Source: Gammaproteobacteria bacterium (GTDB taxonomy: Bacteria; Pseudomonadota; Gammaproteobacteria; Arenicellales; Arenicellaceae). Taken from it: a stretch of 18,792 bases of DNA. This document shows, in pieces, positions 1 through 6,931 of the stretch. Each line of letters starts with the position of its first letter. Within the stretch, counting starts at the first letter, position 1. The notes beneath the pieces are model-generated. The model was given only the letters and a program-made list of their open reading frames with translations. It was not told where the DNA came from and did no database searches. The stretch is taken from the NCBI GenBank assembly GCA_030426005.1, contig JAUHZM010000024.1, positions 1-18,792 of the forward strand. The letters run 5' to 3'. Both the position numbers and the translations under genes were made by a program.

Positions 1-1283
1 CCAGCCAGCGTGCGAAGAAAGGCGACATTGGTGTGCAAGCCATCGATCAGGTACTCGCCGAGCGCCGCGCGCAGTCGTATTAACGCGGTGTCACGGTCCG
101 GCCCCCAGACCACCAGCTTGGCGATCATCGGGTCGTAGAAAGGTGATACGGTATCGCCCTCGAGTACGCCGGTATCGACGCGCACATGCTCGTTCTCGGT
201 TGGGGTTTGCAAACATCGCAGTTCGCCCGTTGACGGCATAAAGTTATTGGCCGGATCTTCCGCGTAAATCCGTGCTTCAAAGGCATGGCCATGAATGTGT
301 AAGTCCGCCTGCTGTAACGGTAAGGGCTCGCCTAATGCCACCCGTAACTGCCATTCGACCAGATCTTGCCTAGTGATCATTTCAGTCACTGGGTGTTCCA
401 CCTGCAGTCTTGTATTCATTTCCATGAAATAGAATGCACCGTCGACATCGAGCAGAAACTCAACTGTGCCAGCACCAACATAATCGATTGCCAGTGCGGC
501 CCTTACTGCGGCTTCACCCATGCGTTGACGCAAGTCGTCGGAAATGCCGGGCGCGGGCGCTTCTTCAAGGACTTTTTGATGGCGACGTTGAATCGAGCAG
601 TCTCGCTCGAATAAATAAACCGCATTGCCATGCTGATCGCAAAAGACCTGCACTTCTACGTGGCGCGGCTGTTGGAGATACTTCTCGACCAGCATATCGC
701 TATTGCCAAAACTGGCTTTGGCTTCACGTTTCGCATCTTCCAGTGCTGTGTTGAAGTCACTGCTGTTCCAGACTTGGCGCATGCCCTTGCCGCCGCCACC
801 GGCCACGGCTTTGAGCAGAACCGGGTAGCCCATATTATCTGCTGCCGCCTTGAGCACCTTGGCTGATTGGTCGTCGCCGTGATAGCCGGGCACCAATGGC
901 ACGTCGGCTTTCTCCATCAGTGCTTTAGCCGCAGACTTGGAGCCCATGGCTCGAATTGCACTGGCAGGTGGGCCGATGAAAACGAGATCGTTGTCGGCAC
1001 ATTGTTCGGCAAAATCGGCATTTTCGGACAGAAAGCCATATCCCGGATGAATTGCCTGTGCACCGCTCGCTTCAGCCGCAGCGATTATTTTGTCAGCACG
1101 GAGATACGATTCGCTTGAGGCCGCCGCGCCGATATGAATGGCCTCATCCGCCGATTTAACATGCAGGGCACGCTGGTCGGCGTCGGAGTATACCGCCACG
1201 GTCTTGACCTTAAGGCGTTCCGCTGTCTTGATAACGCGACAAGCAATTTCACCTCGGTTCGCAATTAATATTTTCTCAAACAT
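1..1283 (-). CDS. liuD: Methylcrotonyl-CoA carboxylase alpha subunit (biotin carboxylase), 3' end cut by window
   Basis: The minus-strand frame is open from ATG at 1283 to the left edge, giving about 427 visible residues. It begins MFEKILIANRGEIACRVI, the standard start of biotin carboxylases. An ATP-grasp glycine-rich loop (KAVAGGGGKGMR) lies near residues 158-169 and the active-site segment EMNTRLQVEHP near 288-298. The subunit carboxylates biotin with ATP and bicarbonate; the biotin attachment domain (usually near residue 600 or later) lies outside the window. By sequence alone it could be a propionyl-, acetyl- or geranyl-CoA carboxylase alpha subunit. Its place after liuC in a liuRABCD order, 19 nt downstream of liuC, makes methylcrotonyl-CoA carboxylase by far the likeliest. 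It would pair with the beta subunit encoded by liuB to carboxylate 3-methylcrotonyl-CoA. liuE (HMG-CoA lyase) often follows but cannot be seen here. Confidence 0.93.
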   Translation of the reverse strand, partial: MFEKILIANRGEIACRVIKTAERLKVKTVAVYSDADQRALHVKSADEAIHIGAAASSESYLRADKIIAAAEASGAQAIHPGYGFLSENADFAEQCADNDLVFIGPPASAIRAMGSKSAAKALMEKADVPLVPGYHGDDQSAKVLKAAADNMGYPVLLKAVAGGGGKGMRQVWNSSDFNTALEDAKREAKASFGNSDMLVEKYLQQPRHVEVQVFCDQHGNAVYLFERDCSIQRRHQKVLEEAPAPGISDDLRQRMGEAAVRAALAIDYVGAGTVEFLLDVDGAFYFMEMNTRLQVEHPVTEMITRQDLVEWQLRVALGEPLPLQQADLHIHGHAFEARIYAEDPANNFMPSTGELRCLQTPTENEHVRVDTGVLEGDTVSPFYDPMIAKLVVWGPDRDTALIRLRAALGEYLIDGLHTNVAFLRTLA

Positions 1284-1302
1284 ACAGTACTCGATATGCG
1301 GC

Positions 1303-2091
1303 TTAGTGTTTGACCCAGTTCGGGGCGCGTTTCTGCAGAAAAGCATTAAGGCCTTCCTGCCCCTGTTCTGATACCCGGATCGCCGCAATGCGACGGCTGG
1401 TATCTTCACGCAACTGCGCAGAGATTGGCTGAGTTGCCACCGTATCAATCAAGGTTTTGCTTGCGGTCAGTGCGGCTGGGCTGTTGTTTAGGAGCTGCTG
1501 GGTTAGAGCGGAAACGGCGTTGTTCAATTCGTCTGGTGTGACCACCTCATGCACCAGATTCATGTGCTTGGCCTGATGGGCATCGAATCGCTCGGCACTG
1601 AGAAAATAGCGGCGTGCCATGCGTGTGCCAATGGCTTGGATTACGTACGGTGAAATAGTGGCCGGAATTAACCCGAGTTTGACTTCGCTTAGACAGAAGC
1701 TGGCGCGATCGCTGGCAATCGCCATGTCACAACAACTGACTAGCCCAACAGCGCCACCAAATGCCGCGCCGTTAACAGCAGCGATGGTGGGCTTCGACAA
1801 GCTGTAAAGGCTGTGCAACATGGTGGCTAGGGCCATCGCGTCGGCATGGTTTTCGGTCTCGGTGTAACGCGCCATACGCTGCATCCAGCCGAGATCAGCA
1901 CCGGCTGAGAAACTTTTTCCCTCTGCTGCAAGCACCACCACACGCACGTTGGTATCACGATCTAATTCCGTAAACACGGTCGTTAAGTCCGCAATCACGA
2001 TGTCGTCAAAGGCATTGTGTTTTTCGGCCCGCGTTAAGGTGACCGTGGCCACGCCCTGGGCATTAGTCTCGAGACGAATGTGCTCACTCAT
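1303..2091 (-). CDS. liuC: Methylglutaconyl-CoA hydratase (crotonase family)
   Basis: A 262-residue crotonase-fold protein, normal length for the family. The CoA-binding and oxyanion-hole segments are visible: SAGADLGWM near residues 62-70 and AAFGGAVGLVSCCDMAIA near 108-125, followed by SEVKLGLIPATISPYV. The SAGADLxWM form is typical of hydratases in leucine-degradation clusters. The expected reaction is hydration of 3-methylglutaconyl-CoA to 3-hydroxy-3-methylglutaryl-CoA, in the cytoplasm. It starts 2 nt after the liuB stop and ends 19 nt before liuD, so it is surely cotranscribed. A generic enoyl-CoA hydratase is the alternative; the neighbours argue for LiuC. Confidence 0.93.
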   Translation of the reverse strand: MSEHIRLETNAQGVATVTLTRAEKHNAFDDIVIADLTTVFTELDRDTNVRVVVLAAEGKSFSAGADLGWMQRMARYTETENHADAMALATMLHSLYSLSKPTIAAVNGAAFGGAVGLVSCCDMAIASDRASFCLSEVKLGLIPATISPYVIQAIGTRMARRYFLSAERFDAHQAKHMNLVHEVVTPDELNNAVSALTQQLLNNSPAALTASKTLIDTVATQPISAQLREDTSRRIAAIRVSEQGQEGLNAFLQKRAPNWVKH

Positions 2092-2093
2092 AA

Positions 2094-3704
2094 TTACATC
2101 CTGAACACGCCGAATTGCGTGTCTTCAATCGGTTTATTCAGACTGGCGGCGATGGCCAGGCCCAATACGTCGCGGGTTTGAGCAGGGTCGATCACGCCGT
2201 CATCCCACAGTCGGGCTGATGCGTAGTAGGGGTGACCCTGGCGCTCATAGGTGTCGAGAACGGGTTGTTTAAACGCCGCTTCCTCCTCTTTGCTCCAGGT
2301 TTCGCCATTGCGTTCTTTTTGCGCGGCTTTGACCTGTGCTAACACACCGGCTGCTTGTTCACCACCCATGACCGAAATACGGGCGTTCGGCCACATAAAT
2401 AAAAAGTTGGGGTCGTATGCGCGGCCACACATCCCGTAGTTGCCAGCACCGTAAGAGTTGCCAATCAATACGGTGAATTTGGGTACCTTGGCACAGGCCA
2501 CTGCGGTCACCATTTTGGCTCCGTGTTTGGCGATGCCGCCGGCCTCGTATTGCTTGCCGACCATGAACCCGGTGATGTTTTGCAGGAATACCAAGGGTAT
2601 TTTTCGCTGTGCGCAGAGTTCAACAAAATGCGCGCCTTTTTGGGCTGATTCGCTGAACAGAATGCCGTTGTTCGCAACGATGCCGACGGGGTAGCCGTGA
2701 ATATGCGCAAATCCGCACACCAGCGTGGTGCCAAACAGTTGTTTAAACTCGTCGAAGCAGGAGTCATCTACCACGCGCGCGATGATCTCGCGCACATCAA
2801 ACGGTTGCCGCATGTCTTTGGGAACGACGCCGTAGAGTTCTTCCGCTGGATAGCGCGGTGGCTTACTCGCTTTGACATCGAGTTGTGTGATGGACGGGCG
2901 GTTCAGGCGGCTGACGGCATTGCGAGCAAGCTCTAATGCATGATGGTCATTATTCGCGTAGTGGTCGGCGACGCCGGATTCTCGGCAATGCACTTCGGCA
3001 CCGCCCAATTCTTGTGCAGAGACCACCTCGCCGGTTGCCGCTTTGACCAACGGCGGCCCAGCCAGAAAGATGGTAGCGTGATCTTTCACAATGATCGATT
3101 CATCCGCCATCGCGGGCACATAAGCGCCGCCAGCGGTGCAGGAGCCCATGACTGCTGCAATTTGAGGAATGTTTTGCGCTGACATATTGGCCTGATTGAA
3201 AAAGATGCGGCCAAAATGTTCGCGATCTGGAAACACCTCGTCCTGGCGCGGCAGGTTTGCGCCACCTGAATCAACCAGATATACGCAAGGTAGGTGATTC
3301 TGTTCGGCGATGGCTTGCGCACGCAGGTGCTTTTTCACCGTCAAAGGGTAGTACGAACCGCCTTTGACCGTGGCGTCGTTGGCCACGATCACGCATTCCT
3401 GACCATTGATACGCCCGATGCCAGTGATAATGCCAGCAGCAGCGACCTGTTCACCGGGATAACATTCATGCGCTGCCAACTGTGATAGTTCTAGAAATGG
3501 TGAACCGGGGTCGATTAAGGCATCAATGCGTTCGCGGGCCAGCAATTTGCCGCGCGATTTGTGGCGAGCCTGGTACTGCTCGCCGCCACCGAGTTTAATT
3601 TGCTCGATTAAGGCATGCAGGTCTGACACTTGTTGCTGCATGTGTTCGGCGTTGGCCTCAAACTCCGCAGCGCGGACATTAACCTTGGTTTCCAGAATGT
3701 TCAT
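2094..3704 (-). CDS. liuB: Methylcrotonyl-CoA carboxylase beta subunit (carboxyltransferase)
   Basis: A 536-residue carboxyltransferase, close to the length of other MCC beta subunits. The N-terminal half contains HKSRGKLLARERID (near 48-61), the acyl-CoA-side motif GGANLPRQDEVF (near 147-158) and GSCTAGGAYVPAMAD (near 187-201). The C-terminal half carries NNGILFSESAQKGAHFVELC and a GNSYGAGNYGMCGRAYDP segment. It transfers CO2 from biotin on the LiuD subunit to 3-methylcrotonyl-CoA, giving 3-methylglutaconyl-CoA. The NLPRQDEVFPDREHFGRIF segment is characteristic of MCC rather than propionyl-CoA carboxylase. It lies 4 nt after liuA and 2 nt before liuC within the operon. Confidence 0.96.
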   Translation of the reverse strand: MNILETKVNVRAAEFEANAEHMQQQVSDLHALIEQIKLGGGEQYQARHKSRGKLLARERIDALIDPGSPFLELSQLAAHECYPGEQVAAAGIITGIGRINGQECVIVANDATVKGGSYYPLTVKKHLRAQAIAEQNHLPCVYLVDSGGANLPRQDEVFPDREHFGRIFFNQANMSAQNIPQIAAVMGSCTAGGAYVPAMADESIIVKDHATIFLAGPPLVKAATGEVVSAQELGGAEVHCRESGVADHYANNDHHALELARNAVSRLNRPSITQLDVKASKPPRYPAEELYGVVPKDMRQPFDVREIIARVVDDSCFDEFKQLFGTTLVCGFAHIHGYPVGIVANNGILFSESAQKGAHFVELCAQRKIPLVFLQNITGFMVGKQYEAGGIAKHGAKMVTAVACAKVPKFTVLIGNSYGAGNYGMCGRAYDPNFLFMWPNARISVMGGEQAAGVLAQVKAAQKERNGETWSKEEEAAFKQPVLDTYERQGHPYYASARLWDDGVIDPAQTRDVLGLAIAASLNKPIEDTQFGVFRM

Positions 3705-3708
3705 AGAC

Positions 3709-4878
3709 TTAGCGCGTTTCGTTAAACAATTCGCGTCCGATCAGCATGCGGCGAACTTCGGACGTGCCCGCACCGATCTCGTAGAGCTTGGCATCACGGA
3801 GTAGGCGCCCAGCTGGGTATTCGTTGATATAGCCATTGCCTCCTAGGGCCTGAATGGTTTGTAACGCCATTTGGGTTGCGTGCTCGGCGGTAAACAGAAT
3901 GACCGCAGCGGCATCTTTGCGACTTTCGTGCTGTGCGTCGCAGGCCCGGGCTACCGCATACAGGTAAGCGCGACTGGCGCTCAAGGCGGCGTACATATCG
4001 GCGAGCTTGCCCTGCATCAACTGAAATTCACCGATCGCTTGGTTAAACTGCTTACGCTCATGCACGTATGGCACCACTAAATCCATGCAGGCTTGCATGA
4101 TGCCAACCGGGCCGCCCGACAAGACAGTGCGTTCGTAATCGAGGCCGGACATCAGTACCCGAACACCGCCGCCTTCAAAGCCGAGAATATTTTCTTCTGG
4201 CACTTCACATTCTTCGAACACCAGTTCACAGGTGTTGGAACCGCGCATGCCTAATTTGTCGAGCTTTTGAGCTTGACTGAAGCCTTTGAAGCCGCGCTCT
4301 ATAATGAATGCGGTAATGCCACGCGAGCCACCGTTGACATCGGTTTTGGCGTACACCACGTAGGTGTCGGCATCCGGGCCATTAGTGATCCACATTTTGT
4401 TGCCATTCAACACATAGTGGTCACCGCGCTTGTCGGCACGTAACTTCATGCTGACCACATCGGATCCGGCGTTCGGTTCTGACATCGCCAATGCGCCAAT
4501 GTGCTCACCGGAACACAGTTTTGGTAGATAGCGTTGTTTTTGCGCTTCCGAGCCGTTTTTGAAAATCTGGTTTACACACAGGTTTGAATGAGCGCCATAC
4601 GACAAACCAACCGAGGCGGATGCGCGACTGATTTCTTCCATCGCCACCACATGCGCCAGGTAACCCATATTGCTACCGCCGTATTCTTCTGACACCGTGA
4701 TGCCCAATAAGCCTAGGTCGCCAAACTTGCGCCAAAGGTCCGCTGGGAATAGATTGTCCTGATCGATTTGCGCTGCACGTGGCGCAATTTCGGTGGCGGC
4801 GAATTGCTGCGTCATATCACGCAACATGTCGATTTCTTCGCCTAAAAAGTGTTGTAGAGAAGGAAATGTCGTGGTCAT
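3709..4878 (-). CDS. liuA: Isovaleryl-CoA dehydrogenase
   Basis: A 389-residue acyl-CoA dehydrogenase. It shows the family signatures AMSEPNAGSDVVSM (near 131-144), WITNGPDADTYVVYAKT (flavin-side strand) and the C-terminal QALGGNGYINEYPAGRLLRD. The Glu in GLDYERTVLSGGP (Glu249) sits where isovaleryl-CoA dehydrogenases carry their catalytic base, unlike short- and medium-chain enzymes, whose base is nearer the C-terminus. It oxidises isovaleryl-CoA to 3-methylcrotonyl-CoA using FAD and passes electrons to electron-transfer flavoprotein. It is the first enzyme gene after the regulator, with a 32-nt gap to liuR and 4 nt to liuB. Confidence 0.95.
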   Translation of the reverse strand: MTTTFPSLQHFLGEEIDMLRDMTQQFAATEIAPRAAQIDQDNLFPADLWRKFGDLGLLGITVSEEYGGSNMGYLAHVVAMEEISRASASVGLSYGAHSNLCVNQIFKNGSEAQKQRYLPKLCSGEHIGALAMSEPNAGSDVVSMKLRADKRGDHYVLNGNKMWITNGPDADTYVVYAKTDVNGGSRGITAFIIERGFKGFSQAQKLDKLGMRGSNTCELVFEECEVPEENILGFEGGGVRVLMSGLDYERTVLSGGPVGIMQACMDLVVPYVHERKQFNQAIGEFQLMQGKLADMYAALSASRAYLYAVARACDAQHESRKDAAAVILFTAEHATQMALQTIQALGGNGYINEYPAGRLLRDAKLYEIGAGTSEVRRMLIGRELFNETR

Positions 4879-4910
4879 AGTCGTGTCGTGTATTCAGTAG
4901 TTGCGCGCTA

Positions 4911-5303
4911 TCAACCGTTAGCGCGTTTGGGTTCCGTAGCCAAAGCCTGTAAGCAGCGTTCTTCGGCATCGCGCAGATCCAGTAACATCAGTTCGAGGTC
5001 TTTCTGCTGTTCTCTCAGCTGTGCCCGCTTATCGCGAATTTTGCTTAATAGGGTTTCAAGTTGTTGACGGTTGCCAGCCTCGGGATCGTACATGCGAATA
5101 ATGTCGCTGCTTTCTTCCAGGGTCAGGCCAAGGCGTTTTCCGCGTAATATCAGTTTTAGTCGAGTACGATCAGCCGCGCTGTAGGTGCGGGTCTGTTTGC
5201 TGCGCGCAGGTTGTAATAGCCCTTTCTCTTCGTAAAAGCGTAACGCACGGGTCGTGACGTCAAATTCTTCAGCGAGTTCGCGTATGGTGTAACGTTTAGA
5301 CAT
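4911..5303 (-). CDS. liuR: MerR-family regulator of leucine/isovalerate degradation
   Basis: A 130-residue MerR-type regulator. The start at 5303 gives MSKRYTIRELAEEFDVTTRA, where the winged-helix domain normally begins. The frame continues upstream to 5501, but that extension would run through the palindrome and promoter and encodes low-complexity, Pro/Arg-rich residues. The HTH covers about residues 6-25, followed by LRFYEEKGLLQPARS and a C-terminal coiled-coil dimerisation helix (about 85-120). There is no cysteine pattern for metal binding. Family members of this size beside liuA control leucine catabolism in many Proteobacteria. It is first in the liuRABCD transcription unit and probably autoregulates through the palindrome at 5365-5384. 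Confidence 0.9.
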   Translation of the reverse strand: MSKRYTIRELAEEFDVTTRALRFYEEKGLLQPARSKQTRTYSAADRTRLKLILRGKRLGLTLEESSDIIRMYDPEAGNRQQLETLLSKIRDKRAQLREQQKDLELMLLDLRDAEERCLQALATEPKRANG

Positions 5304-5350
5304 TGAGAAAATAGTGGGCGCGGCCGCGCCTTTGTTATTGTTGTCATACC

Positions 5351-5379
5351 AGTATACGCAAAACTTACGTTTACGTAAA
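5351..5379 (-). promoter_or_regulatory. Predicted promoter of the liuRABCD operon
   Basis: Read on the minus strand, TTTACG (5379-5374) and TATACT (5356-5351) are separated by 17 nt, a good sigma-70 arrangement about 50 bp upstream of the liuR start. TATACT is a 5/6 match to the -10 consensus and TTTACG a 4/6 match to the -35. The -35 box lies inside the palindromic operator. Confidence 0.6.
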
Positions 5380-5384
5380 CGTAA
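5365..5384. promoter_or_regulatory. Perfect 20-bp palindrome, predicted LiuR operator
   Basis: The sequence TTACGTTTACGTAAACGTAA reads identically on both strands. It overlaps the -35 box of the liuR promoter. Its TTACG/CGTAA composition resembles the LiuR-type sites described for Proteobacterial leucine-degradation operons. Assignment to LiuR is inferred from position, symmetry and that resemblance. Confidence 0.75.
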
Positions 5385-5688
5385 AGCAATTGCTCGACTT
5401 GGCGTCCTTTGCGGTCGAGTGAGGGGGGGGGATCTCTGCGGGGGGGCAAAAAAAGAGGGTGACAACTCAAGTGTCGCGCTGTTGAGGATAAAGCAATGCA
5501 ACGCTAAGCACCTGAGCCGCCAACCCCACTAACAACCCAACCCTTGGGTCCCCCACCACACTATTGTGTCTCGTCATTTCGGATCAACTTATTGGTATAT
5601 ACGATGAAAAGTTCAGTTTGGATCCGTCAATGTTAAAAAAATGCAGTTCATGAATTTTGTTGTGCTATTTTAAACAGTAGGCACATTT

Positions 5689-5696
5689 GGGGGGAA
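5689..5696 (+). promoter_or_regulatory. G-rich ribosome binding site for the sigma-factor gene (GTG start)
   Basis: GGGGGGAA lies 6 nt before GTG at 5703. A nearer ATG at 5696 is out of frame and hits a stop after five codons, so the GTG is the best start. Confidence 0.5.
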
Positions 5697-5702
5697 TGCG
5701 TA

Positions 5703-6236
5703 GTGGAAAGTGACAAGCAGCTTACGCAAGTGATCGGGCGAATCGGCCTAGGTGATCGACACGCTTTCAAAAAACTGTACGATGCGACTGCACCGAGACT
5801 CTTATCAATTTTGCGGCGGATGGTTCATGACCATCAACAAAGCGAAGATTTGCTGCAGGAAGTGTACATAAAAGTATGGCATCAAGCGGGTTCGTATCGA
5901 GCAGACAAAAGTAGCCCACTTACTTGGATGGGGAGTATCGCGCGATATACGGCAATTGACTTTATTCGAAAACAAGAGCGCCAACCGACTACCGTGGCCG
6001 AGAGTGTGGTAACCGAGGTTGCTGCCCCAAAGACGTCGCCGACCAATATTGAACAGCAGCATCTTTCTAATTGTATTCAATTACTCAGCAGTGACCAGCG
6101 TAACGCGATCATTGCAGCTTACCTCGGCGGATACACGCACAGTGAATTGAGTCATCGCTACAACAGCCCGCTTGGAACCATCAAGAGCTGGATACGTCGA
6201 GGTTTACGGTCGCTCAAGGAGTGTTTGTCGATATGA
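5703..6236 (+). CDS. ECF-type RNA polymerase sigma factor (SigK-like group)
   Basis: A 177-residue extracytoplasmic-function sigma factor with a GTG start. Region 2 is visible at about 22-95: FKKLYDATAPRLLSILRRM, the core-binding DHQQSEDLLQEVYIKVW helix, and the -10 recognition part PLTWMGSIARYTAIDFIRK. A short linker (about 96-125) leads to region 4 (about 126-176), whose HTH is YTHSELSHRYNSPLGTIKSW. There is no C-terminal extension. It directs transcription of an unknown regulon when released by its anti-sigma factor, the next gene, with which it overlaps by ATGA. The pairing resembles SigK/RskA-type modules. Neither the flanking liu nor the uxa genes show an obvious ECF promoter, so its targets are unknown. 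A link to the neighbouring pathways is unproven. Confidence 0.92.
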   Translation: MESDKQLTQVIGRIGLGDRHAFKKLYDATAPRLLSILRRMVHDHQQSEDLLQEVYIKVWHQAGSYRADKSSPLTWMGSIARYTAIDFIRKQERQPTTVAESVVTEVAAPKTSPTNIEQQHLSNCIQLLSSDQRNAIIAAYLGGYTHSELSHRYNSPLGTIKSWIRRGLRSLKECLSI

Positions 6237-6919
6237 GATACGATAACCCTGAGTTGCAAAGTTTGCTCGCGGCCGAATACGTAATCGGGGCGCTGCAAGG
6301 CAAGGCTCGCGATCGCTTTGAGCAGCTGCTGATCAGTTCGCAGTCACTGCGTACGGCTGTAGTGAATTGGGAAACTTATTTTAGTTTGATCGATGACGAT
6401 GTGGTTGAACCGGTCAACCCCAGCAGCCAAGCATGGCGGGGGATTGAGACGCGGCTTTTTGCAGAAACACGCCAAACTATTAGTCGCTGGTGGCGAAGCT
6501 TTGCCTTGATAGCGGCATCGCTACTGGCTGTCCTGTTGCTGCAATGGTTTGATGAGCCTGAATTCGAGGAACTCAGTTTGGATTATGTGGCCGTATTGCA
6601 GTCGGCCGAACAGCAACCCATTTGGTCAGTCAGTATTCGAGGGCAGGGTAAGCAGCTTGAAGCGGTTGCCCTTGATGTTCCCGAGTTACCTACTGCGCTA
6701 GATTACGAGTTGTGGCTATTGGCTGGCGAGGGGGATGCGCCTGTGTCACTCGGGCTGTTACCAAGGCAGGGCGCCGTCATGCGGGAGCTGGCATTAATTA
6801 CCTTTGAAGGCGCGACTGCGCTTGCAGTATCACGTGAACAAAAAGGTGGTTCGATCACCGGCTCGCCAACTGAGGGCGCAGTACTCTACGTCGCTAAACT
6901 GTTCCCATCCAGCACCTGA
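6233..6919 (+). CDS. Membrane-anchored anti-sigma factor (RskA-like)
   Basis: A 228-residue single-pass membrane protein. I chose ATG at 6233 because it overlaps the sigma stop as ATGA and has AAGGAG at 6216-6221; an in-frame GTG at 6221 would add only four residues and overlaps that site. Residues 1-80 form the cytoplasmic sigma-binding domain (LLAAEYVIGALQGKARDRFE, typical of the RskA N-terminus). It lacks the His-x3-Cys-x2-Cys zinc motif. A transmembrane helix spans about 87-106, and the rest is periplasmic with the family's C-terminal pattern (YELWLLAGEGDAPVSLGLL, then GSPTEGAVLYVAKLFPS). It holds the sigma factor at the membrane until signalled, probably by regulated proteolysis; no protease gene is nearby. 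It converges with the uxuB-like gene, 12 nt apart, with no clear terminator between. Confidence 0.88.
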   Translation: MRYDNPELQSLLAAEYVIGALQGKARDRFEQLLISSQSLRTAVVNWETYFSLIDDDVVEPVNPSSQAWRGIETRLFAETRQTISRWWRSFALIAASLLAVLLLQWFDEPEFEELSLDYVAVLQSAEQQPIWSVSIRGQGKQLEAVALDVPELPTALDYELWLLAGEGDAPVSLGLLPRQGAVMRELALITFEGATALAVSREQKGGSITGSPTEGAVLYVAKLFPSST

Positions 6920-6931
6920 GCGACGCTGAGG

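Larger units (their letters stand above)
5304..5702. other. 399-bp intergenic region between divergent liuR and sigma-factor genes
   Basis: The liu promoter and operator occupy the liuR-proximal 80 bp. Next come a G9 run (5423-5431), a G7 run (5440-5446) and an A7 run (5448-5454). From about 5455 to 5570 I see nothing convincing beyond a short CCCAA/TTGGG hairpin near 5540. The last 130 bp before the sigma gene are AT-rich and presumably hold its promoter, but no single -35/-10 pair stands out. No credible small gene was found. Confidence 0.7.

Noticed and set aside
5304..5501. 66-residue N-terminal extension of the MerR regulator
   Set aside because: It would read through the promoter and perfect palindrome and encodes low-complexity sequence. 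The MerR domain begins at 5303 as in family members.
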